Shown here one piece after another: positions 16,119 through 24,500 of a DNA stretch of 34,926 nt. A program made the position numbers and the translations under genes. Position 1 is the stretch's first letter, and every line of letters begins with the position of its first letter. A model generated the notes under the pieces. That model searched no databases and was not told where the DNA came from. It saw nothing but the letters and a program-made list of their open reading frames with translations. The DNA comes from a virus: the IMG/VR virus record IMGVR_UViG_3300030109_002021, positions 1 to 34,926 of that record. One strand, given 5' to 3'.

Positions 16119-16604
16119 TCAATTTTTTTGTGTATCCCTATAATAACGGGCAACAAGGAACGCATCGACCATACCATCGTGGGGTTTGCGGCATCTTTTG
16201 TTTTTAATCCAACACTCTTTCGGGGCCAGTTCTTCTGCTTTGGCGAGAGCAGCTTGCTTGGTCATTCCTTTCGCAATGAAGCCCAACATTTTCTTTTGCC
16301 ATTTATGAACAGATATTCTTTGAACATCATATTCATTTGCTTCTGCCATGCCTACAATCTTCCCGAAAGACAACGCCATAGACCTGATAGCTTGTGAACT
16401 TTTCGCGTGGGCAAGTGGCTCTTCAATAGCGATGGTGAAGGGGGTGTTAAGAAAAAGGATCCACTGTTTAAGAGCGCGAGTATCAACCTCTCGTTTTTTT
16501 AAGACCCATTTTGTGGGCATGACAATCTTGTCTATAACTGACCCGTCAAATTTAGATATGGCACAAAGTCCACCATCCAGTCCGTTATCTATTCCAATGA
16601 TCAA
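16119..16604 (-). CDS. RuvC-like Holliday junction resolvase
   Basis: This 161-residue protein has the RNase H-like RuvC fold signature: MIIGIDNG with Asp6, IAIEEP with Glu61/62, and PHDGMVDAFLVARY with His142, Asp143 and Asp147 as the C-terminal acidic cluster. A basic helix (HKWQKKMLGF) lies between, as in phage and bacterial RuvC. It would cut four-way junctions to leave packageable linear DNA. The start is a TTG at 16604 whose last two bases belong to the TGA stop of the upstream gene. The strand beginning MIIGID begins exactly there, so the rare start is well supported. Confidence 0.85.
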   Translation of the reverse strand: MIIGIDNGLDGGLCAISKFDGSVIDKIVMPTKWVLKKREVDTRALKQWILFLNTPFTIAIEEPLAHAKSSQAIRSMALSFGKIVGMAEANEYDVQRISVHKWQKKMLGFIAKGMTKQAALAKAEELAPKECWIKNKRCRKPHDGMVDAFLVARYYRDTQKN

Positions 16605-16834
16605 AATAAATTTAAAGTAATTATTAATCCGTTCCCTTCTGCGGGAGCGTATATAAATACATTCTTGGGGAGAGCTTGTAAAAAGAAAACTTCTTTTGCG
16701 GTGGCGGGTATGACCCTATAGAAGGATCCTTCTAGTTGCTTAATAGAAAAGTTAAAATCATCCTTCAAAGGATCATCTTTCCTGATAATTACTTTGGGAT
16801 CATGGATAAGCTCTTTGTCTCTAAACAACGTCAT
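16601..16834 (-). CDS. Small protein of unknown function
   Basis: This 77-residue protein starts at an ATG that shares a base with the preceding stop (TAATG, 16832-16836). An upstream ATG at 16867 in the same frame would give 88 residues but would overlap the neighbour by 34 bases. The sequence mixes charged and beta-prone segments (HDPKVIIRKDD, SFYRVIPATAKEVFFLQ, NVFIYAPAEGNGLIITL). There is no membrane span, signal or catalytic motif. It overlaps the RuvC-like gene by four bases and sits between packaging and recombination genes. Confidence 0.62.
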   Translation of the reverse strand: MTLFRDKELIHDPKVIIRKDDPLKDDFNFSIKQLEGSFYRVIPATAKEVFFLQALPKNVFIYAPAEGNGLIITLNLF

Positions 16835-17163
16835 TACTTTTCTACTATACTGGTATCCAAAAAGCATGGAGCAGCAGGGCCTAAGTCAGCATCTATGAGC
16901 TGGGACAAAGCAAACTTCGCATCTTCTTCGGACAAACCATGTTGCTCTTGCAAGATTGCCTTCGCAATAGAACTACTATAACAGGCAACAGGAGGCCCTT
17001 GTGCTAACTCAACTATGCCCACTAAGGCTTCTTCTAGTTGATGAAAAAATATGACCTCTGCAAAACTTGATTCGCGCCCATCACTAGGGGTTATTGCCCT
17101 CTTGTTATATGGATCTTTTTTGGGGTCGTAGTGCCAAGAAAAATTATCAAAATTATTTATCAT
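16834..17163 (-). CDS. Conserved phage-type protein of unknown function
   Basis: This 109-residue soluble protein starts at the ATG at 17163, overlapping the small-terminase stop by 11 bases; a further ATG at 17193 would overlap more. Its C-terminal half contains ELAQGPPVACYSSSIAKAIL, then HGLSEEDAKFALSQL and GPAAPCFL. The order resembles a widespread small phage protein with a PVACYS strand and a GxSxEEA helix whose function is not known. The acidic helices suggest protein-protein contacts. Coupling to the terminase gene suggests co-expression, not necessarily a packaging role. Confidence 0.64.
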   Translation of the reverse strand: MINNFDNFSWHYDPKKDPYNKRAITPSDGRESSFAEVIFFHQLEEALVGIVELAQGPPVACYSSSIAKAILQEQHGLSEEDAKFALSQLIDADLGPAAPCFLDTSIVEK

Positions 17164-17746
17164 TTGGTTCGATGTCAATAATGGTTCCCCCACCTCTATC
17201 GGCTTTCTTGTTGTTAAGAATCGATATGTCTATTTGCATTTTACTAGACGCTCCTCCTCCCGTCTTAGAATTAAGCCCTAAATTACGCCTAATTAGTTGA
17301 TCAAGTTCCGAAAGTTCCCTCACTGTCTTCGGCCCTTTTAAGTTATTCATGTTGTCTCTTAAAAGTTTTATTCCCGCAGCAGCAATATAGTGCTGATATT
17401 TTTCTGCGGGACTACTCTGACTCTCCGCGATCTCCATAATCGTTTCGTCTTCTTCCAATCGAGCGTCATGTTTTGCTCTAAGAACAGCTTCATCGGTCAT
17501 GTTCTCTAAGTTTTGCTCTATGTCTTGGCCCAGTTTATCTTGAGGTTCTTGCTTTGTAGGTTTGTCTTCTGCTTTCTCCGTCATTACCAAACCATTTTTT
17601 CTTGCTGGAATTCCTCTCTTTTTAAACCAACGTCTTACTGTTCCTGCATGAACACCCAACTCCTTTGCAATCGAACTTGTTTTCCAGTCTAAATTGTATA
17701 GCTGGACAGCTCGCTCTTGAATCTCTTGTTTGGAATTGATACCCAT
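17153..17746 (-). CDS. terS: Terminase small subunit candidate (HTH DNA-binding protein)
   Basis: This 197-residue protein opens with a helix-turn-helix (QERAVQLYNLDWKTSSIAKE, then LGVHAGTVRRWFKKRGIP, about residues 10-50) like those in small terminases and transposase-like regulators. A Lys/Glu/Gln-rich linker and long central helices (EKYQHYIAAAGIKLLRDN, VRELSELDQLIRR) that could form the oligomeric ring follow. The C terminus is a charged tail. It lies head-to-head with the large terminase across 29 bases, which supports a packaging role. Divergent orientation of the two subunits is unusual. A transcription regulator with the same HTH is the main alternative. Confidence 0.68.
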   Translation of the reverse strand: MGINSKQEIQERAVQLYNLDWKTSSIAKELGVHAGTVRRWFKKRGIPARKNGLVMTEKAEDKPTKQEPQDKLGQDIEQNLENMTDEAVLRAKHDARLEEDETIMEIAESQSSPAEKYQHYIAAAGIKLLRDNMNNLKGPKTVRELSELDQLIRRNLGLNSKTGGGASSKMQIDISILNNKKADRGGGTIIDIEPNDK

Positions 17747-17765
17747 TTTTTTCTGACTTATTGTT

Positions 17766-17771
17766 TATAAT
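17766..17771 (+). promoter_or_regulatory. Consensus -10 box before the large terminase gene
   Basis: A perfect TATAAT lies four bases before the terminase ATG at 17776. It falls in the 29-base divergent spacer (17747-17775), whose other strand carries TATAAA 18 bases before the small-terminase ATG. No good -35 was found at 16-18 bases. The spacing again predicts a transcript with almost no leader. Confidence 0.45.
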
Positions 17772-17775
17772 AATT

Positions 17776-19563
17776 ATGGCTTTAAATGAACAAAGGAGCA
17801 AGCAGTTACTGGAACCAAGGATAGACCCGAAAACCAAAAGGATGGATGTCGGGGGGTTTAAAATCCCACCAACTAGTTTACTTACTGCACTTCTATACGG
17901 GTTTGCAAACCATGAAGTTGTCGCAGCGAAGGAATATTATTTTTGGAGAATATGTGATGAGCTGTGGAATAATGATGAGTTACCAGAAAAATTAATGGTT
18001 CGTCATCCTTGGGCCACGCTCATGATTCGTGCAGCTCTAGAGAATAAATACCTTGCTGTTGGTGGATCTGCTTCTTCTGGTAAGTCTCACACTATGGCAG
18101 CGTGGGGGATTGTTAATTGGTTATGCCAGCCACAAGACACCCTTGTTTTAATGACCTCTACTACTTTGCGTGAAGCCCGTAAACGAATCTGGGGTAGTGT
18201 AATGTCTCTCCTGTCAGTGATTGATGATGCACCAATCAAGATTCGGGATTCAATTGGTAACGCAGCTTACATTAATGAGAAAGGAACACTCATTGAAAGA
18301 GCGGGACTTTCTTTGATCTCCGCAGAAAAGAGCAAGACTAAAGAAGCTGTTGGAAAATTTATTGGTATCAAACAGAAAAGAGTGATCCTGATTGGGGATG
18401 AGCTTTCAGAACTTTCTGAAGCTATCTTAAATGCAGGACTTACAAACCTTTCTAAAAACCCATCATTCCAGATGATAGGGATGAGCAACCCCAATAGCAG
18501 GTTTGATGCATTCGGTATTTGGTCTACACCCAAAGATGGTTGGGATAGTGTGGATACAAACCTTGATGATGAATGGGATACAAAGTGGCAAGGTAAATAT
18601 CTACGCTTAGATGGTGAAAAATCTCCCAACATTTTGGCGGGGGAAACTGTTTATCCTTGGCTACCTACGGAGGAAAAACTTGATGAAGACAAAGCATTAC
18701 TGGGAGTTGAAAGCAGGGGTTATATGCGAATGGTCAGAGCGGTCTTTTTCGACAGTGATGAGACCACAGGCATATATACTGAGAATGAGATCACATCTAG
18801 CGGGGCCATGAAGAAAGTAGAGTGGCAAGGAACACCCGTAAATCTATGTGGTATTGACCCTGCTTTTACAAACGGTGGAGATAGAACAATTTTATATACT
18901 GCTAAATGTGGCTATGACACTAGTGGTCAGTATGTCATAGAGTTTGGTGAGGCATTACACTTGAACGACGATGCAACCAACAAAGCAGTTCCACGAACTT
19001 ATCAGATTGTTCAGCAAATAAAAGACAAGTGCTTGAAGTTAAAAATATTACCAGAGAATGTGAGTGTGGATGCCACGGGAGCGGGTGCTCCTTTCTGTGA
19101 TGTTCTGGCGGGGGAGTGGTCTAACAAGTTCATGCGTATTTCGTTTGGGGGAAAAGCGAGTGACAAGCGTGTCAGTGCTAATAGCCCAAAGGTTGGTTTA
19201 GATCTGTATGTAAACAGGGTATCGGAGCTTTGGTTTGTAGGAAAAGAATTGATGAGGACAAAGCAAGTCTTCGGAATCAACTCAGATCTGGCCCAAGAAA
19301 TAACTGAAAGAAATTATGACATGGTTAAAAGCGGAAGTCTCCGCATGAAGATTGAATCAAAGCCAGAGTTCAAAGCTCGTTTTGGCAGGAGTCCTGACTT
19401 AGCGGATGCAGCCTTTTTAGCCTTAGATTGTGCAAGGCAAAGGCTAGGATTAGTAGCAGTTGACCCACCTGAAACAACAAATACCACAATGCCTTATAGG
19501 AGAACGACTATAAAAACTTTAAGTAATGCTTTACAAAACGCGGAGAGCACCCTCATCGATTGA
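17776..19563 (+). CDS. terL: Terminase large subunit (packaging ATPase-nuclease)
   Basis: This 595-residue motor threads DNA into the prohead and cuts it. The ATPase half has Walker A GGSASSGKS (96-104) and Walker B VILIGDE with Asp208 and Glu209. The nuclease half has the RNase H-like acidic triad in GIDPAFT (Asp361), VSVDATG (Asp432) and PDLADAAFLAL (Asp541/Asp544). The chain has the usual TerL length. I place the start at the ATG at 17776 because the in-frame TTG at 17761 overlaps the -10 box. The gene is divergent from the small-subunit candidate. The portal gene does not follow it, which is uncommon. Confidence 0.92.
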   Translation: MALNEQRSKQLLEPRIDPKTKRMDVGGFKIPPTSLLTALLYGFANHEVVAAKEYYFWRICDELWNNDELPEKLMVRHPWATLMIRAALENKYLAVGGSASSGKSHTMAAWGIVNWLCQPQDTLVLMTSTTLREARKRIWGSVMSLLSVIDDAPIKIRDSIGNAAYINEKGTLIERAGLSLISAEKSKTKEAVGKFIGIKQKRVILIGDELSELSEAILNAGLTNLSKNPSFQMIGMSNPNSRFDAFGIWSTPKDGWDSVDTNLDDEWDTKWQGKYLRLDGEKSPNILAGETVYPWLPTEEKLDEDKALLGVESRGYMRMVRAVFFDSDETTGIYTENEITSSGAMKKVEWQGTPVNLCGIDPAFTNGGDRTILYTAKCGYDTSGQYVIEFGEALHLNDDATNKAVPRTYQIVQQIKDKCLKLKILPENVSVDATGAGAPFCDVLAGEWSNKFMRISFGGKASDKRVSANSPKVGLDLYVNRVSELWFVGKELMRTKQVFGINSDLAQEITERNYDMVKSGSLRMKIESKPEFKARFGRSPDLADAAFLALDCARQRLGLVAVDPPETTNTTMPYRRTTIKTLSNALQNAESTLID

Positions 19564-19588
19564 CTTTCAACCTAAAATACTATATATT
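19560..19588 (+). promoter_or_regulatory. Strong sigma70-like promoter for a leaderless transcript
   Basis: TTGACT (19560-19565) and TATATT (19583-19588) are spaced by 17 bases and each matches consensus at 5 of 6 positions. The -35 begins at the last base of the terminase TGA stop codon. Seven bases separate the -10 from the ATG at 19596, so the RNA should begin at or within a base or two of the start codon. It would drive the coiled-coil genes and possibly the giant gene. Confidence 0.7.
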
Positions 19589-19595
19589 TAAGCTT

Positions 19596-20468
19596 ATGCC
19601 ATCTCACACACAGTCGTTCGGAGAAAAACAACTTTTAAAGGAAATTGATAGGGAAAAGCGTTTGGCTGACCAGCTCAAAGAGGAACAAGATAGGATGGTG
19701 AGCACGGGTGCTTCAGACTTTGATATAGCTGAATTTGCAAGACAAGGTGGAAAGCTTATGAGATCCGTGCAGATGTCACAAAAAGATAGTGACGCACTTT
19801 CAAAACCTCTTGCAGGAGCTTTTAATCCTGAAGAAAAACAAGCTCTTGACGAGGCCGAGGCACAATTAGATGCCGAGTATAACAGATCAAGACAAAGAGA
19901 AAATAAGAACGAGAGGATTGCTTTAAGACAAAGATTGACTGATGCGATGAACTTGTCGATCGAAGAGGGTAGAGAAGAAAGGCTTGCCGAAATAAAAGAC
20001 ATTGGAATCAACGAGCTAGGAATTGATCAGCAAGCGATGACCCGTGAGGTTCTCGAAGAACGAAGCAGACTCGGAAAAGAATTCGGAGAAAAAGTAAGGT
20101 CAAGGCGTGACGCACAAAAGAAAGCTGAGTATGATGCCTTCTTTGCACGAGCAAATGATCCGAATAGAACACTAGGTGTCGGCAGTCGTAGAAGTCTTCA
20201 CTCTAGAAATGACGGACTTAGAAAAGCTAGGAAGCTTAGGAGAATGGGTTTTGTAAAAGCAGCAGAACAAGCGGCATCAGATTGGCAGAGATCCGCAGCA
20301 GCAGATGCTCCTGCTATCAGCACCCCCGCAATGAGAGCACAGCAAGAGCAAGATGCAGCGAGAGTAGCAGATGTCAGAGAATCAAACAGAAGACTACAAC
20401 AACTACTTATTAATAGAGGTATTAATCAAGTAGAGGGAGACCCTGATTTCAAGCCTTTCAACCGATAA
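19596..20468 (+). CDS. Charged coiled-coil protein, probable virion or scaffold component
   Basis: This 290-residue protein is dominated by Glu, Lys, Arg, Gln and Ala helices (EKQLLKEIDREKRLADQLKEE and similar), with few aromatics, no cysteines and no membrane span. A short Gly/Ser/Arg-rich stretch (GVGSRRSLHSRNDGLRKARK) near residue 190 is strongly basic. I chose the ATG at 19596: the in-frame TTG at 19560 is part of the -35 box. Its place between the large terminase and the giant protein suggests an internal core or scaffold-like protein. No family is recognised. Confidence 0.68.
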   Translation: MPSHTQSFGEKQLLKEIDREKRLADQLKEEQDRMVSTGASDFDIAEFARQGGKLMRSVQMSQKDSDALSKPLAGAFNPEEKQALDEAEAQLDAEYNRSRQRENKNERIALRQRLTDAMNLSIEEGREERLAEIKDIGINELGIDQQAMTREVLEERSRLGKEFGEKVRSRRDAQKKAEYDAFFARANDPNRTLGVGSRRSLHSRNDGLRKARKLRRMGFVKAAEQAASDWQRSAAADAPAISTPAMRAQQEQDAARVADVRESNRRLQQLLINRGINQVEGDPDFKPFNR

Positions 20469-20472
20469 CAAA

Positions 20473-21504
20473 ATGGCGGAACCAAGTTTAAATTTTTCGA
20501 CAGACATTGCCCCTATTAGGAATACCTTTGGTCTTACTAGTAGGGAATCTTCTTATACTAATCGTGTAGCGGATGAGGCAATGGCTCCGCAGCTTGACAT
20601 GATGCTCAAGCTAAGAAATCAATTAACTAAAGAGAGGAACTCTGACTTAGCTTATCAGTCCAGCTTGTTTGATTTACAGCAGAGAAAGAAAGCAGCAGAA
20701 GACAGAATAGAATTTGCTCAGAAATCAGAGGAACTTACGGAGCCTTTGTTGCAGATAATGGATCAAGAAGATGCAGATCCTTTTGATCAAATGCAAGCCC
20801 TGCAGCGTTTTGGAATACAGAATAACAAAGTGCTACAAAGATCTCCTGAAGCAAAACAACTATTTGATTCAGCAACTAAAGGTCTTCAGGCTAAGTTGAA
20901 TCAAGATAATCAAGAGTATGCTAAAAAGCGGACAGAAATTGAAGATACTAGGTATGACAGGAAAGAGCAGGATTCCACTTCACTCTTATTGAGACAAGCT
21001 GCGGGAGTTAAAACAGCCGAAGATTTACAAAAGCTTAAAGACAATCTTAATTCCAGCGACGGAGCAGATCCAAACTTCTACCGCAAAGCGGATGCTTTAG
21101 AAGGACTAGGTGATCAAGCTTTTGAGGCAACTAAAGTAGCCAGAGCAAAAGAAACACGAGACCAAAATGCTCAGGCAGCTAGTCTCTCTCAGAAGAGAGC
21201 TGGTGATTTATTTGATCTAGATAAAAGTTACCTTGATAATATAGACGCACAGATCACTGCTGCGGATAAAGCGATGGCTGCTATTGAAGGTCAAGATGAC
21301 GATTCTTTGGATAAGAAACAGGCTCTTGTTGATCAATTCAGAGGAATGGAATTTCCTGATGGAACGAAAATAGAATCTGCTGATAACTTAGGAGCCGTCC
21401 GCAAGCAACTAAATCAACAACGCAAAAAACTTAGTGACCAATATAAAGCTACCCTAAAGGGTGGCTCTAGTTCTACAAAGGTAGGAAAAGGATTCGGGAG
21501 ATAA
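20473..21504 (+). CDS. Helical coiled-coil protein, probable internal virion component
   Basis: This 343-residue protein starts four bases after the previous stop. Long helices rich in Gln, Lys, Asp and Ala make up most of it (MMLKLRNQLTKERNSDLAYQ, LFDLQQRKKAAEDRIEFAQK), ending with a Ser/Gly/Lys-rich tail (GGSSSTKVGKGFGR). The N-terminal 30 residues look globular (FSTDIAPIRNTFGLTSRESS). It has no membrane span. Podovirus ejection complexes typically contain two or three mid-size helical proteins encoded just before a giant one, so this gene and its upstream neighbour may be partners of the 3,911-residue protein. That is inference from order only. Confidence 0.68.
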   Translation: MAEPSLNFSTDIAPIRNTFGLTSRESSYTNRVADEAMAPQLDMMLKLRNQLTKERNSDLAYQSSLFDLQQRKKAAEDRIEFAQKSEELTEPLLQIMDQEDADPFDQMQALQRFGIQNNKVLQRSPEAKQLFDSATKGLQAKLNQDNQEYAKKRTEIEDTRYDRKEQDSTSLLLRQAAGVKTAEDLQKLKDNLNSSDGADPNFYRKADALEGLGDQAFEATKVARAKETRDQNAQAASLSQKRAGDLFDLDKSYLDNIDAQITAADKAMAAIEGQDDDSLDKKQALVDQFRGMEFPDGTKIESADNLGAVRKQLNQQRKKLSDQYKATLKGGSSSTKVGKGFGR

Positions 21505-21532
21505 TTTAAAAACCAACATATACGCTTCTGCT

Positions 21533-24500
21533 ATGTCAGACCCAAGCAAACCAAAACTAGTCAACGAAACACCTTATTCTCAATGGTCAGCCGATAACAT
21601 CTATGAAGATGAAGTAGAAAGTTATGGCAGATATGCGAATCATTTGAGGGGAGAATACCTTTCTGCAGGAGCATACACCCCAGAAGTAGAACAAGATTTA
21701 AGGGGCGGGTTACAAAATATTTTAGAAACCGAAGGACTACTGGGGGTAGATACAGCAGACCAAGTTCAAGATACTCTTGAGAGTATTAATAAGCCTTCGC
21801 TTTTTGAGGAGGCAAGTCTTCTTGCGGACAACATTAATACAGTAAAAGCCGCACCTGAAGATAAAGAAAAGATCCTTTCGTATGTAGCGAGTCAGCAAGC
21901 TGGCGGAGAACCCGACGATGATTTAGATCCTGATGAGATTTCTCGCCTTGTTAAAGAGAACAGAAGAGATGTCATTACTGATTTGTATAACAGAGGTGAA
22001 ATACTTGCGGGTGTATATGAAGATGAAGATGGAAATGAAACTTTCTTAGGTGGTAAGTTACCCGACAACCTTACCGAATCAGAGGTAATTAAGAACTCCT
22101 CTGCCTATGGAGTTCAGCCAAGGCATTTGTTTAATCTTCAAGCTAACAGGCAAAGGATCCCACAAAGAGGAAACCTTAGATTTTATGAGCTTAAAGAAAG
22201 ACAAAAAGTTGAAGTAGAGGTTGATGAATTCTTTGTTAAGACTGACGAGAAAACAAAAGCACAACTGCAAGGTCTAGCTACTGCGTTAGGAAAACAAAAG
22301 TCTTGGGACTTCGGAGATAAAGCTTGGGAAAATACAGGAGATTTTACTGGTGATATTTGGAGATCCATTCGTATTGGATGGAATGATTTAACTGGTGATG
22401 ACGAAGAAGCATTAGAGCTTAGGCAGAAAGAACGCTTTGAAAATAATGCGGAAGCTGCCGAAGATAATGCACAAGCAGTTAAAGCTACCCTTGTGCAGAA
22501 GTTAATAAATCAAACAGGGTATGACGCAGAGGTTCTGGAAGATGTAGTCGATGACTACGTTACTAAGTTAGCCTTTTATGGAGACGGTGGAGAATTCCAA
22601 CCGACTTTAAAATACACAGATGACGAAGATGATCTCGCGCAGAATGTAATAAAAACAAAATACAATGGCGTTTTAATTCAAAGAGACCTGCAATTAAAAC
22701 CAGAAATGTATGCGAAAGCTCTCGCTGGAGCTGGTTTATCCGAAGAAGAAATTGCAGAGCAGGAAACATTCAGACAAGCAGCAAACGAAGGACAGTTTGA
22801 TTCGTATAATAAAGTTTTATCTGCTGATGAAGATCACGGGGACGAATGGCAAGCAGCTTTAGTAAGGGGCAGACTGAGTGGCCTTAGTAATTCAGCTATC
22901 TTAGAAAAGTTTGTTAGAGACACAGATGTAAGCTTTAGAAGCAGGGGAGTTTGGACAAGTGTTAAGCAGTCTTTCTCTACCTTGGGGTATGGAGTAGCGG
23001 CAATGTTTGGTTCTGAGTGGGGGCAAGATGGGCTGGTAGAAAATGAAAGGATAAAAAACCACAACAGAGAAATAGCTGGCATCTTTGGTATAGAGATGGG
23101 GACGTTCCAAGAGATGGCCGAACAGGTTGCTCCAATGTTAACAGATGCCGTTATTGGTGGCGTAGCTGCACTTGCAGCAGCCCCTACTTTTGGTGCGTCT
23201 GCTGCTGGAGGAGCTGCCTACTTTAGTGCAAAGACTTCAGCTACTACTGTCGCAAGAGGTATCATAAAAGAATCCTTCAAAGGAACTCTTAAACGTGGTG
23301 TTAAACGAGACGGTTTGTTGCCAGCGGGTAAAATGGTAAGAGAATCCCTAGAAGATGTAAGGGATAGGATTATAAAGAACTCAACTCTTGGGCCAGATGT
23401 AACGGGCGATACTATAATGGCTGCTCTAAAAGGTTACAACGGAGTGTTGGGTAGTAAGATGGGGGTCACAGCAGCCACCTTTGTCCCCGCTGCTACTAGG
23501 TCTGGATCGATGACTTATGGTTCCGTGTTTAGTACCATGACTGACAGTCTAACGGCAGAACATAAAGATGCTGGAGGAGAATGGCACGAAGGTTGGAGTG
23601 AACAAAGAGTTAGAGAAGAAGCACATAAGGTTGCCTTTGGTGCTGGACTTCAAGCGGGTACAACAACAGGTCTTTTGACTGCTGGAATGGGGAGAATGTT
23701 TGGGGGTAAACTAGGTGGTCTAGAAAACACTTTCTTAAAAGGTTTGAGTTATAGGCAAACAAGGATTGTTGCTTCGCGATTGCTAGGCAAAGAAGTTAAT
23801 GATGCTGTTTTCCAAAAAGCTTTAAAGAAAAGTGTCAGTGAAGTGATGCGGAAGAATGGAATGGGTGTGCTGAAAGAGGTAGGTTTGGCAGCAGCAGGTG
23901 AGGGTTTTGAAGAAGGTGTGGATGAATTAGTTAATAGCTTAATTCAGGATGCCTACACAGGACAAGATACTTCACTACAAGAAAGGATGTCATCAGCTTG
24001 GCAAGGCTTTCTATTGGGAGGACTCATGGGAGCGGGGTCTCCTGCACTAGGTAGGACATCTCGTAATGTTGCCGTCAAGTTTAGGTTCAACAAAGATGAA
24101 GCCCGTCTACTTCAAGATGAAGTCTTACAAAACTACAGACAGAGGATAGCTGCTGATGAACAGCTCAATGAGAAATACAGCAAGCTATATGATAGTGGAG
24201 CACCTCAAACAGCAGAAGCTGCTAAAGATGCAGATAAAAGGCAGCAGATAAACGAGAAGTATAATCAACCAGATAGTCCCGAAGCAGATCAAGATGCACC
24301 ACAAGATCAACAAGATGCTCAAGCTGATGCGGGTGCTGCTGAACAGCAACAAGAAGATGATCAAGAGGCACAAGAGGCACAAGACGAAGAGACACTAGAA
24401 CAACTAGAGCTTATCTTTGCCAATACTCCGCAGGAACAAATTGAAAAAACAATTGATGATGTAGCTTCAGAGGCGGATCAAGATACAGACATTCCCGTAG

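Noticed and set aside
17761-17775. TTG start giving five extra residues on the large terminase
   Set aside because: The added codons overlap the TATAAT box and give only FIII-type residues; the ATG at 17776 is better.
19560-19595. TTG start giving 12 extra residues on the 290-residue protein
   Set aside because: The TTG is part of the -35 box, and the ATG at 19596 sits at the predicted transcription start.
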